Below, piece after piece: positions 43,901-51,552 of a stretch of 64,000 nucleotides of DNA. The position numbers were made by a program, and so were the translations under genes. The DNA lies in NCBI GenBank assembly GCA_963677245.1, contig OY781921.1:868001-932000 (forward strand), written 5' to 3'. The DNA is from Saccharicrinis sp963677245 (GTDB lineage Bacteria; Bacteroidota; Bacteroidia; Bacteroidales; Marinilabiliaceae). Within the stretch, counting starts at the first letter, position 1; the number at the start of each line of letters is the position of its first letter. A model generated the notes under the pieces. The model did no database searches. It saw only the letters and a list, made by a program, of their open reading frames with translations, and was not told the DNA's origin.

Positions 43901-44091
43901 CAGGAGCTGGTGCTGAGTGGAAAACTGGTTTAGGTTGGGTTCTAATTGGAGGATTAACAGGATCGATGTTTCTATCTTTCCTTGTAGTGCCGCTTTTATA
44001 TCTGATTTTCGATCGTTTTGCTATTAAAAACAAGACTCCGGAAACGATAAAGGAACTCCATGTTGAAAAATATGAAAACACGTTAAATTAA
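40960..44091 (+). CDS. RND efflux permease (AcrB/HAE1 family)
   Basis: 1043 aa from the ATG at 40960, which follows an excellent Shine-Dalgarno AAGGAGG at 40947-40953, rare in Bacteroidetes. The frame also opens at a TTG at 40942, but that start overlaps the SD and is rejected. Twelve membrane helices and two large periplasmic loops. The proton-relay Asp pair is in helix 4 (IVIGSIVDDAIVVLENIYRH). Other motifs: NKELTPNMEVPVNVVSTIYPGAAP near the N-terminus and GLVAKNAILVVDFANEL in the second half. It expels drugs or other amphiphilic compounds using the proton gradient together with the two preceding genes. Confidence 0.96.
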   Translation: MKISDISVKRTTIPVVLFTILALAGIFSYSLLNKELTPNMEVPVNVVSTIYPGAAPSEVESSVTKKIEEAVSALEGIDKVTSQSFESVSIVTIEYNDGIDPDLSLQECERKVNAILQDLPEQCEDPQYMKFDVNSFPIMNIAANADIPDKKFYDLVDKEIKTKLGQVKGVAKVELIGGSQRQIEIKIDAQKLEQNNISLMQVQQMISSSNIDFPTGSVKSDNAKHIVRLSGKFQNLDEIRDLIIGASRSGNIVHLSDVASVVDGTKKASMMARMNGMPTIGINIQKQKEGNAVDISKDVQTILAEFEKDYEAQNLKFTIATDTSVFTDEAIDSVMMDLIFAIILVSVTMLLFLHTFRNLIFILISIPTSVVSTFLFFYLFGFSLNLLTLLALSIVIGSIVDDAIVVLENIYRHLEMGKSRIKASLDATKEIGLTVISITLVLIAVFLPVGLTDDMTGQLLRSFSLTIVVSILISLLVSFTLVPLLTSRFGKLKVWNKKSKFDQFLQGFERIITATEKGLMSILDIVLKYRKTSIAICAVMLFGSFYLIGGGFIQTEFMDAGDRGEFVMVMELEKSSTLEKTNAMCSKVEAEMRKHPEVKNIYTKVGSRGNGLSTVETPYAAEFIVKLVDKKDRAMNTNLFSIQMRNSLGAMFAGPSFSISQISMLGTTSTPLEIYVRSIDLEQAEDYSETITDILRNMGGTGDIESSVEGGNKEYVVNFNREKLAKMGLTIGEIGAQMYLAYEGNRDYKYKDGNNEYDIYISLDEFDKENKEDIENISFMNRAGQLVRLSQVADIVEQESPSGLMRFNKIPAVKITGNVIGKTVGTVGAELKEKLEQANKPSGVDVIYAGEMERASESGTSLLIALLASIIFMYLIMVGLYDSYVYPLVVMLSLPLSLIGAFLALALAGKSLSMFSIMGIIMLMGLVAKNAILVVDFANELQSEGKKAFDAIKEATAVRYRPILMTNLSLIVGLLPLALASGAGAEWKTGLGWVLIGGLTGSMFLSFLVVPLLYLIFDRFAIKNKTPETIKELHVEKYENTLN

Positions 44092-44121
44092 GATACACAA
44101 TTATCTTTGATTGTTTGCGCT

Positions 44122-44162
44122 GCACACCTGTGGTTAAAAAGTTAACCCGGGTGTGCTTTTTT
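44122..44162 (+). terminator. Terminator of the RND efflux operon
   Basis: GCACACC-tg-TGGTTAA pairs with TTAACC-cg-GGTGTGC (44122-44156) around a short A-rich loop and is followed by six T residues. It lies 31 bp past the permease stop. Confidence 0.88.
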
Positions 44163-44202
44163 ATTTACTTTTGTCTGGTTTTAAATTTTAAACTTTCATA
44201 AA

Positions 44203-44592
44203 ATGACATGCTATTGCAACTCTGGTAAAACATACAGCGACTGTTGTGAACCTCTGTTAGAGGGAAAACGAAATGCTGCAACAGCAGAAGAGTTAATGAG
44301 ATCTCGTTACTGCGCTTTTGTTACTGCAAATATCAATTACTTATTAAACACCCACCATAAAGAAACGCGCCCTACCAAAGAACGAAAGAGTATTTTAAAA
44401 TGGGCAAAATCGGTTAAATGGTTAAGACTGGAAGTAATATCAACTAAAAAAGGAGCAAGTCTGGATGTAGAAGGCTATGTTGAGTTTAAAGCATTTTATG
44501 AAGATGGAGGAAAAATGGAGTGTATACATGAGAATTCCCATTTTGTAAAAGAAAATGGTATTTGGTTTTACAAAACAGGAACGCATCAATAG
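44203..44592 (+). CDS. YchJ-like UPF0225 protein with SEC-C motif
   Basis: 129 aa. The N-terminal zinc-binding SEC-C motif (CYCNSGKTYSDCC) is followed by LMRSRYCAFVTANINYLLNTHH, both typical of the YchJ family (NTF2-like fold; usual length ~130-160). The extra C-terminal SEC-C motif of some members is absent. It is cytoplasmic, with unknown function. It stands alone between the efflux operon and the polysaccharide cluster and converges with the dehydratase gene. Confidence 0.9.
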   Translation: MTCYCNSGKTYSDCCEPLLEGKRNAATAEELMRSRYCAFVTANINYLLNTHHKETRPTKERKSILKWAKSVKWLRLEVISTKKGASLDVEGYVEFKAFYEDGGKMECIHENSHFVKENGIWFYKTGTHQ

Positions 44593-44608
44593 TTACAGTC
44601 TATAAGAA

Positions 44609-46537
44609 CTATTCTTTTACAGAATTCACCATGTCTTTCACCTTTTTATTTTTGTCTAATGAAGTAAATGTACTGTTATTAGAAACAAACTCAGGAACTA
44701 AATCTTTCATTCGGTTTACTAATAGCCAATCGTCTTCCAATCCTAAAACACTTAATAAATCAACCACCATCCTATTAATATCATGATAGTCGTATATTCT
44801 GACCTGACCTATCATAATAGATTCATGATGTGTTGGTTTATTGTTTTCTTTGGTTGCCAATAGCTCTTCATATAATTTTTCTCCGGGTCTTAACCCTGTA
44901 TAAATTACATCAATATCAATTCCTAGTTTTAATCCTGCCAATTGAATCATTTCTTTAGCCAAATCATCAATTTTAACCGGTTCTCCCATATCAAATACAA
45001 ATATTTCACCTCCATTACCCATGAAACCGGCTTCTAAAACCAACTGGCTTGCTTCTGGTATCGTCATAAAAAAGCGGGTTATTTCAGGGTGCGTTACCGT
45101 AACCGGTCCTCCTTGTGCTATTTGCTTTTTAAATAAAGGAACCACAGAACCATTCGAGCCCAATACATTTCCAAATCGTGTAGTAATAAAGGATGTTGGC
45201 ATTCCTACTCTGTATGCTAATGACTGAATATAAATTTCGCAAATTCTTTTTGATGCTCCCATAACATTTGTTGGATTAACCGCCTTATCGGTAGACACCA
45301 TCACAAATTTTTCAACATTAAATTCAACAGCCAGATCGGCAATTAATTTTGTACCTCCAATATTCACACGAATGGCTTCATATGGATTGGCTTCCATCAA
45401 TGGCACATGCTTATACGCTGCAGCATTGTATATTATATTAGGTCTATATTCCTCAAACACCTGTCGCATTCGGTAACTATTGGTAAAATCGGCTAACACC
45501 AATTCAAAAGGAACATCATAATAACTCAACACCAATTCTTGCTGTAAATCGTATAAAGCAGATTCTGCAATGTCGAGTAAAACGATTTTCTTAATAGGAA
45601 AACGTAACAGTTGCCTAACAATTTCGGAACCAATAGATCCGGCTGCTCCAGAAACTAACACTGTTTTATTTTCCAGACCCATTGAAATTCGTCGAAGATC
45701 AAGCTGAATTTCTTTGCGTCCTAAGATATCTTCAATTCGAATATCTCTAATTTGTTTTCTGTTTGAAATACCATTTACCCAATTACCCACCGTTGGCATA
45801 ACCTTAAGAGTCCAGCCCATTTCCACGCATTCTTTGGCAATCTCTTTTTTACGTCCTACCGAAATATTATCAATGGCCAGAATAATAACCTTAATCTCGC
45901 TTTTTAACTTGTTGTATTTGGCCGTTTCCCAACTTATCACAGGCATCGAATGTAATTTCACATTCCATTTAATGGGATTATCATCAATAAAACCCACTAC
46001 CTGAAAATCATTATCCTTATCACTACGAATTGCTTCCAGGGCAATTTGCCCCATATTACCTGCTCCATAAATTAAAGTATTTATGATAGCATGACGTTTG
46101 GTGAGATAATAGTATGTTTCTTTTACAACAAAACGAAAAGCAAAACTAATCATTGCTGTTAACAGAAAATGAAAAAACAAAACCAACCTTGGTATTTTCC
46201 ACCAGCTAACTTCATAAGCGCTAAACACTAATTCTGCAAACAGCGCTAGTACAAATGCTTTGAAACAGGCTATAATTAATACTTTTAATTCGAAATAATT
46301 ACTATGTCGAACAACGCCTTTGTAGGTTCCGGTTACCAGATATGTAAATAAATATATGGCTAAAATTGAACCTCCTGAGGCCACCATATCCCAGACATAT
46401 AAGGACGATAATTGAAAACTTAACCGGAGCAGGAATGCTATAAAAAAAGCATTTGCCACTATTAACATATCAATGGCTAAAACCCACCAGGGAGAAATTA
46501 CCTTACTATTCATTAACTTAAGTAAAAACTTCTTCAT
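44609..46537 (-). CDS. Membrane-bound UDP-GlcNAc 4,6-dehydratase (WbpM/CapD type)
   Basis: 642 aa from the ATG at 46537 (MKKFLLKLMNSKVISPWW); the longer frame uses a TTG. Four membrane helices (~20-130), a CoA-binding-like Rossmann region (IYGAGNMGQIALEAIRSDKD), then the dehydratase domain with VLVSGAAGSIGSEIVRQLL. The catalytic set is the SMK type (VSTDKAVNPTNVMGASKR, Met in place of the usual Tyr), as in WbpM/PglF. It makes UDP-4-keto-6-deoxy-GlcNAc at the inner membrane, the precursor for an amino-sugar. Together with the DegT aminotransferase and sugar transferase it may supply the first sugar of the repeat unit. It is the last gene of the cluster; 234 bp of unremarkable sequence follow upstream. 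Confidence 0.93.
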   Translation of the reverse strand: MKKFLLKLMNSKVISPWWVLAIDMLIVANAFFIAFLLRLSFQLSSLYVWDMVASGGSILAIYLFTYLVTGTYKGVVRHSNYFELKVLIIACFKAFVLALFAELVFSAYEVSWWKIPRLVLFFHFLLTAMISFAFRFVVKETYYYLTKRHAIINTLIYGAGNMGQIALEAIRSDKDNDFQVVGFIDDNPIKWNVKLHSMPVISWETAKYNKLKSEIKVIILAIDNISVGRKKEIAKECVEMGWTLKVMPTVGNWVNGISNRKQIRDIRIEDILGRKEIQLDLRRISMGLENKTVLVSGAAGSIGSEIVRQLLRFPIKKIVLLDIAESALYDLQQELVLSYYDVPFELVLADFTNSYRMRQVFEEYRPNIIYNAAAYKHVPLMEANPYEAIRVNIGGTKLIADLAVEFNVEKFVMVSTDKAVNPTNVMGASKRICEIYIQSLAYRVGMPTSFITTRFGNVLGSNGSVVPLFKKQIAQGGPVTVTHPEITRFFMTIPEASQLVLEAGFMGNGGEIFVFDMGEPVKIDDLAKEMIQLAGLKLGIDIDVIYTGLRPGEKLYEELLATKENNKPTHHESIMIGQVRIYDYHDINRMVVDLLSVLGLEDDWLLVNRMKDLVPEFVSNNSTFTSLDKNKKVKDMVNSVKE

Positions 46538-46795
46538 AATAACTCTCTTAACGTAGTACAATTGTTCGTCGACTTTATACCTAAAACAGTTATAAGCTCA
46601 ACATCCCTCCTATACACAAACTGTAACTCTTATACATAGCGAATATTTCTAGTCCGTATGACTATGAAATTATTTGAGAGCACATCCTTAACTAAAATCA
46701 ATTTTATTAAGGAATTTGATAATTTAAAAGGAAAAACAACACCATTGACTTTTCACTTCCAAACCTTATGGCTACCATACACTTCCTGCTATTAA

Positions 46796-48097
46796 TTATT
46801 CGAAATAAGGTCCTAAATCAGGGAAGTTCCCTTCATAAGGTAAACCAACATCAATACCAGCTTCTTTCAGATCACTCCCATCCACAATTTTTAAGAAATG
46901 AAGCTTAGGTAATTTACCATCATTTCGTCTTTTTCCTGAAACACCGCTCGAATCAAGACTCATGAAATCTGCATCTTCAACAACTACCCCAGTTGAAGAA
47001 TTCCAGCTATTATGATCATTGTTTTCTGGCACATAATACGCTGGCCATTTATTTTTAAAACTTATGTTATTTCTTACAATCATTACATTTTCATATTGGC
47101 CAATATCAAACCCAATGTTATCATTAGCGTAAGCAATGTTATTGTAGAATTCCATCCTTACATTTCCATTGTTCTGATTAAATCCTATAAATCGATTATA
47201 AAATGCCATGCAGTTGCTTAAAATTCGTTGCGAATAAGCCGATGGAACCTCATTGGTTTCACCTAGTTTAAAACCGCCTCCATCACCATCTCCCCTTCCG
47301 TTATTAAATGCCCAACAATTTTCAAAAACGACCACGCCTTCATTTTGCCAGCAATCATATCCATCATCCGAATTATACCACGACCTGCACTCTGTATAGT
47401 AAGTATATGAGTCTTTGGAAGCATAAGTAAAGACAAATCCATCTGCATGTCCTCCTGAATAACCTTCTGTTAGTGCATCAAAATTATCATATGAATCACA
47501 TTGAATAAGAGAAATAGAATCAAGCTTATATCCAAAAAATCCAGGCCCTTCATTTTTATACGAAGTACAACGCTCAACAATGTACTTGCCTCCTTTTTCA
47601 AAGCCAAAACCACGAACCTCTGCATTCACAGAACCTTGGTTAACTCCGGTAATGGCCAAGCCTTTTAAATGAAATTGAGTACAGTTGGTTAGTAAAATCC
47701 CATACTTTTCTGTGGAATTCTTAATCCGTGAGCAGTTTAAAACGGGTGTTTCCCCGGGATAATTAAAAATACAAATCGGCTCTTGTTTTGTTCCTCTCTT
47801 ATTCGAAATAAAAACACCATACTCATCTTCATTATCGGCATAATAAACCCCTCCTCTAATGTAAACTGTATCTCCTGCTTCAGCTGATAAAAATGCTTTT
47901 TCCCAGGTGGACCAAGGTGCATTATAACTTCCTGAGCTATTATCATCTCCATCTTTTGCCACATAGAAAGCAGTTTTAGACCATTTTATATCCGTTTTGG
48001 GATGTGATTTTTTACATCCGAATAAAAATGCTAATCCTACAAGATTCAGAAATATGAATCCTTTTAAATAAGAATTATGAATAGTCGCTTTCCCCAT
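46796..48097 (-). CDS. PL9-like right-handed beta-helix lipoprotein (copy 1)
   Basis: 433 aa lipoprotein (FLFGCKK, lipidated C28). A DUF1565-like start (FYVAKDGDDNSSGSYNAPWS, GDTVYIRGGVYY) leads into parallel beta-helix coils. The pectate lyase family 9 active-site pattern is visible: D219 (GGHADGF), D244, D245 and D248 (YNSDDGYDCW) as calcium ligands, and K277 in GGGFKLG as candidate catalytic base. It is probably surface or periplasmic, and either a lyase or an epimerase acting on a uronic-acid or related polymer. It is paralogous to 57016-58314. Its start overlaps the upstream stop by one base. The fold is sure; the activity is inferred. Confidence 0.8.
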   Translation of the reverse strand: MGKATIHNSYLKGFIFLNLVGLAFLFGCKKSHPKTDIKWSKTAFYVAKDGDDNSSGSYNAPWSTWEKAFLSAEAGDTVYIRGGVYYADNEDEYGVFISNKRGTKQEPICIFNYPGETPVLNCSRIKNSTEKYGILLTNCTQFHLKGLAITGVNQGSVNAEVRGFGFEKGGKYIVERCTSYKNEGPGFFGYKLDSISLIQCDSYDNFDALTEGYSGGHADGFVFTYASKDSYTYYTECRSWYNSDDGYDCWQNEGVVVFENCWAFNNGRGDGDGGGFKLGETNEVPSAYSQRILSNCMAFYNRFIGFNQNNGNVRMEFYNNIAYANDNIGFDIGQYENVMIVRNNISFKNKWPAYYVPENNDHNSWNSSTGVVVEDADFMSLDSSGVSGKRRNDGKLPKLHFLKIVDGSDLKEAGIDVGLPYEGNFPDLGPYFE

Positions 48098-49686
48098 TAA
48101 TAGACATCTATAACCGTAAAGTTTTCATCAAAATTAAAAGTATGGGTTCCCTTTAACTTTGAATTCCAGTTGGCTTCAAATTTTGTGACAGGGATTTCCT
48201 TAAAGGATAATTCGTCCAGTTCAACAATCTGATTAATATTTATCGCTTTGCCGTACCGCTCTGAGCAATCCTGCGATGGTCTGTAAATATTATCGCCATC
48301 TTTAAATATCTTTCCGGCTGAACGTGCATTTCTTATATCGCTAACTATTGGATTTTGAATATGAGGAATCCACTGTTTGGAAAACAACTGATCAGAGTAA
48401 AATAAGAATAACTCCAGGTGCTCCGAATTGCCCGACGACTCATTAATTGCGGTAAACATCCACCACTTATTCCGGTAATAATACAAGGTTGTATCTTTGG
48501 CATTTACCTCATCCATTAATGTCATTACAAATGTCCATTTTTCCGGAAACTTTACACATTTATATAATTCAATAGTTTTATTTTGAGAAGTTTCAGGTAA
48601 CATATAGTATTCGTTTTGATACTCAAAAACAAATGGATACGACATATGATAGGGCTGCTCTAAAATTCGTTCAGACTTTAATAGCGATCCTGATTTATCA
48701 AGTTCTAACAAGCTGATATAACCTTTATTTGTTTTAAAAGGTAACTCTTCGATAAACACATAGTTTTTATTCTTCTTACTTAATACAAACGGATCTGCCC
48801 AAAATTTACCAATAGGAGGAAGTAAATATTTATAGCCATTAATAGCTTTGGGAAATGGTGTTGATTTTAATTTAAACATTAAATACCATTTAGTTTTGGA
48901 CTGAGTGGTAATTTTATGTTGCGTGTACCTGCTAAGTATTTTAAAAAAATTAATAAATATTGTCCAATTCCCCGGCCATAATCCACTTATACATTCATGA
49001 ACTGCTCTTTCATTATATTTTAATGTAAATGATTCTATATAATGATCTCCATATAAATAAATACCCTTAAGTAATCTGTAAATACTAACAGCTCCCAATG
49101 CCAACACCGGATTATATGTTAAAAATACAGAATGAAAATTTGTGGCCAACCAACTACTATATATAACCGACGTGGTTTCATAAATTCCATTGATACACTT
49201 TACAGAGGCCTTTACCACCGGTTCTTTTTGAACCACTTTTCTATATAAATTTGAGTTTGTTCGAATAGGATTCTGATACTCTACACAGTAATTCCACACA
49301 CCATGTTTGGCTATATATAAATGCGAACCTTCAAATAAATACGAACTCAAATTAAGGATAACATCTAATCTGTAGGCCTGTATAACCATACTGATTTCCT
49401 TAATATCTTCCTCAAAAGAAATATTCACCACATCTTTAATTTCATCTGAAATATCTTTTTTTTTGGTGTACGCTGTAAAATTCCAAAAGAGCATATGCTC
49501 CATTGCTTCATATATTCGATACAAAAAAGGCTTTTTAATCCGGTTACTCCTTTTCCTCTGGCAAAAAACCAACAGTTTTATTTCAAGGTGATGATCATTA
49601 TTGATTCTTTTCAATAGTTCATCTACCCATAATGGAGCAATCAATCCATCCAATACTATTCCTATTTTTACAGTCTCTTTTCCCAT
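48097..49686 (-). CDS. Formyltransferase-like plus GINT1-like propeller protein
   Basis: 529 aa, no signal peptide. The first ~250 residues resemble a formyltransferase-like fold (KIGIVLDGLIAPLWVDELLKRI, VDVILNLSSYLFEGSHLYIAKHGVWN). The last ~270 residues resemble the N-terminal propeller of glucosamine inositolphosphorylceramide transferases (PF24793-like, related to GH43/GH68 folds): IGKFWADPFVLSKKNKNYVFIEE, YHMSYPFVFEYQNEYYMLPET, DTTLYYYRNKWWMFTA, RNARSAGKIFKDGDNIYRPSQDC. Such fusions occur in bacterial surface polysaccharide clusters, with no proven reaction. Probably a polysaccharide-modifying enzyme or transferase. It overlaps the beta-helix gene by one base. Confidence 0.7.
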   Translation of the reverse strand: MGKETVKIGIVLDGLIAPLWVDELLKRINNDHHLEIKLLVFCQRKRSNRIKKPFLYRIYEAMEHMLFWNFTAYTKKKDISDEIKDVVNISFEEDIKEISMVIQAYRLDVILNLSSYLFEGSHLYIAKHGVWNYCVEYQNPIRTNSNLYRKVVQKEPVVKASVKCINGIYETTSVIYSSWLATNFHSVFLTYNPVLALGAVSIYRLLKGIYLYGDHYIESFTLKYNERAVHECISGLWPGNWTIFINFFKILSRYTQHKITTQSKTKWYLMFKLKSTPFPKAINGYKYLLPPIGKFWADPFVLSKKNKNYVFIEELPFKTNKGYISLLELDKSGSLLKSERILEQPYHMSYPFVFEYQNEYYMLPETSQNKTIELYKCVKFPEKWTFVMTLMDEVNAKDTTLYYYRNKWWMFTAINESSGNSEHLELFLFYSDQLFSKQWIPHIQNPIVSDIRNARSAGKIFKDGDNIYRPSQDCSERYGKAININQIVELDELSFKEIPVTKFEANWNSKLKGTHTFNFDENFTVIDVY

Positions 49687-49759
49687 TCTGTAAAATCAAT
49701 TATTGGCACCAACAATTACTCGAAGAATCTCCTTCTTTTAACATACAGCATAACGCAAA

Positions 49760-50923
49760 TTATGAGAGTATTTTCTTAATAGTATGGCAGATGTAAAGCA
49801 CATCAGCATCTTTTAAATCAGGAAAAATAGGCAAGGACACCGTTCCTTTCCATATCCGTTCTGCATTCGGAAAATCAGCTTCTTTTAGTTTATAAGCTTC
49901 TTTATAATAGCTCATCCGGTGTAAGGGCTTGTAATGCACCGAAGTCCCAATTCCCTTTTCCGACATTAAATCGATAAAATCATCACGTTTAACGCGAGCA
50001 TCGGGTTTTATCTTAATTGGAAATAAATGCCAGGCATGATCTTCTATTTTGGAAGAAGTTTGAGGTAAATCTATACTACTAACATCACTTAATTCCTGAT
50101 AATATAACATGGCACAACGTTGTCGTTGTTTTCTGAAATATTCTGCTTTTTCTAGTTGCGCTAAACCAATAGCTGCATTTATATCAGGCATATTGTATTT
50201 ATATCCGGGTGCAACCACATCATATTCCCATTTACATTTTTTAGAAGAGAACCTGTTCCAAACATCTTTATTGATCCCATGCAATCGCATCACTTTAGCT
50301 CTATGATATATCACTTCATCATTGGTTACCATCATTCCCCCCTCGCCTGTTGTTATGGTTTTATTAGCATAAAAACTAAAGCAAGTAACGTCTCCTAAAG
50401 ATCCTATACAAGCATCATTAAAACGGGTTGGAAAAGCATGAGCTGCATCTTCAATGATTCTAATTTCATTTTGTTTGCATATGTCCATAATTCCGTTTCC
50501 TTCTGGGGATTGCATAAAACAAGACTGCCCTCCAAAATGAACCAATATGACAGCTTTTATATTCTTATGTTTTGAAATTGCTTTCTTTAAAATATCCGGA
50601 GAAATCAAATAAGTGTCGTATTCCACATCACAAAAAATAGGATTGGCTCCTAAGTACCTCAAAATTTCGGCGGAAGCAGTAAATGTCATGGTTGGAACCA
50701 ACACTTTATCATTTTGACCAATACCAATTGCCTCTGCGGCTAAATGTAATGCTGAAGTACATGAATTTACCGCACAGGCATATTTTGCGCCAACGTATTC
50801 AGCAAATAATTCTTCAAACTTTAGCGCTTTGCTCGATGTTGTAAGCCAACCACTATCCAACACTTCTTGTATATATTTATTTTCATTTCCCGCAATGGGT
50901 ACTTTTGAGAATGGAATATTCAC
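49760..50923 (-). CDS. DegT/DnrJ/EryC1/StrS-family sugar aminotransferase
   Basis: 387 aa, the usual length. The start is a GTG (NIPFSKVPIAGNENKYIQEVL); no better start lies upstream. PLP lysine K188 in FSFYANKTITTGEGG, the AHAF-type loop in IIEDAAHAFPTR, and the substrate loop CAVNSCTSALHLA fit the family. It puts an amino group on a nucleotide-linked keto-sugar, likely the C4-keto product of the WbpM-type dehydratase in this cluster, as WcfR does in the B. fragilis PSA pathway (inference). Nine bp separate its start from the sugar transferase stop. Confidence 0.93.
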   Translation of the reverse strand: MNIPFSKVPIAGNENKYIQEVLDSGWLTTSSKALKFEELFAEYVGAKYACAVNSCTSALHLAAEAIGIGQNDKVLVPTMTFTASAEILRYLGANPIFCDVEYDTYLISPDILKKAISKHKNIKAVILVHFGGQSCFMQSPEGNGIMDICKQNEIRIIEDAAHAFPTRFNDACIGSLGDVTCFSFYANKTITTGEGGMMVTNDEVIYHRAKVMRLHGINKDVWNRFSSKKCKWEYDVVAPGYKYNMPDINAAIGLAQLEKAEYFRKQRQRCAMLYYQELSDVSSIDLPQTSSKIEDHAWHLFPIKIKPDARVKRDDFIDLMSEKGIGTSVHYKPLHRMSYYKEAYKLKEADFPNAERIWKGTVSLPIFPDLKDADVLYICHTIKKILS

Positions 50924-50932
50924 AGTCGTATT

Positions 50933-51526
50933 TTATTTGAATAAACAGTAATAAATAGTTTTAAAAATGAGTTTCACATCCCCCTTCAAGGTCCGATTGT
51001 CAACGTATTTTTCGTAATAATTTAGCTTTTGAGGAAGTACATCTTCTAAATAAGTCTTTTCAGGATGATTTGATTGCCGTAAAAGATTCTCCTCATCTCG
51101 GAATTCAAGAGAGGCATTATCGGTAATCCCAGGAACAACAGACAGAACCTTATCCCACCGCTCAGTATAAATGTTAACCCACTTTTCCACTTCCGGTCTT
51201 GGACCAACAAAAGACATTTCGCCTTTCAATACATTAAAAAGTTGAGGTAATTCATCCAGCTTAGTTTTTCGTAATATATTTCCAATTGATGTTACTCTAC
51301 TTGAATTACCTGCATCAAACTCACCCATTCGAGCTGTTTGCTTGACTGTCATTGTCCTAAACTTAATTAGATAAAATGGCTTCCTGTTTTTGCCAATTCT
51401 TCTTTGAATAAAAAACACCGGCCATCCGGAAAAAATCAATATCAAACAGGCTATGAATAAACCGATTGGCATTAATAAAACAATACCCAACAAAGAAACT
51501 ACAATATCAAAAAGACGTTTAAGCAT
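50933..51526 (-). CDS. Initiating sugar phosphotransferase (PglC/WcfS type)
   Basis: 197 aa from the ATG at 51526 (MLKRLFDIVVSLLGIVLL), the canonical start; a longer frame from the ATG at 51577 would overlap the upstream gene by 25 bp. One N-terminal membrane helix, the motif FFIQRRIGKNRKPFYLIKFRTM with the catalytic Asp-Glu pair further on in TKLDELPQLFNVLKGEMSFVGPRPE. The short PglC-like form (~200 aa) transfers a phospho-sugar from UDP to undecaprenyl phosphate, so it likely starts repeat-unit assembly. It lies next to the aminotransferase, which would supply its substrate. Confidence 0.94.
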   Translation of the reverse strand: MLKRLFDIVVSLLGIVLLMPIGLFIACLILIFSGWPVFFIQRRIGKNRKPFYLIKFRTMTVKQTARMGEFDAGNSSRVTSIGNILRKTKLDELPQLFNVLKGEMSFVGPRPEVEKWVNIYTERWDKVLSVVPGITDNASLEFRDEENLLRQSNHPEKTYLEDVLPQKLNYYEKYVDNRTLKGDVKLIFKTIYYCLFK

Positions 51527-51552
51527 CCAGGTTTTAACAGAAGTATTTACAT

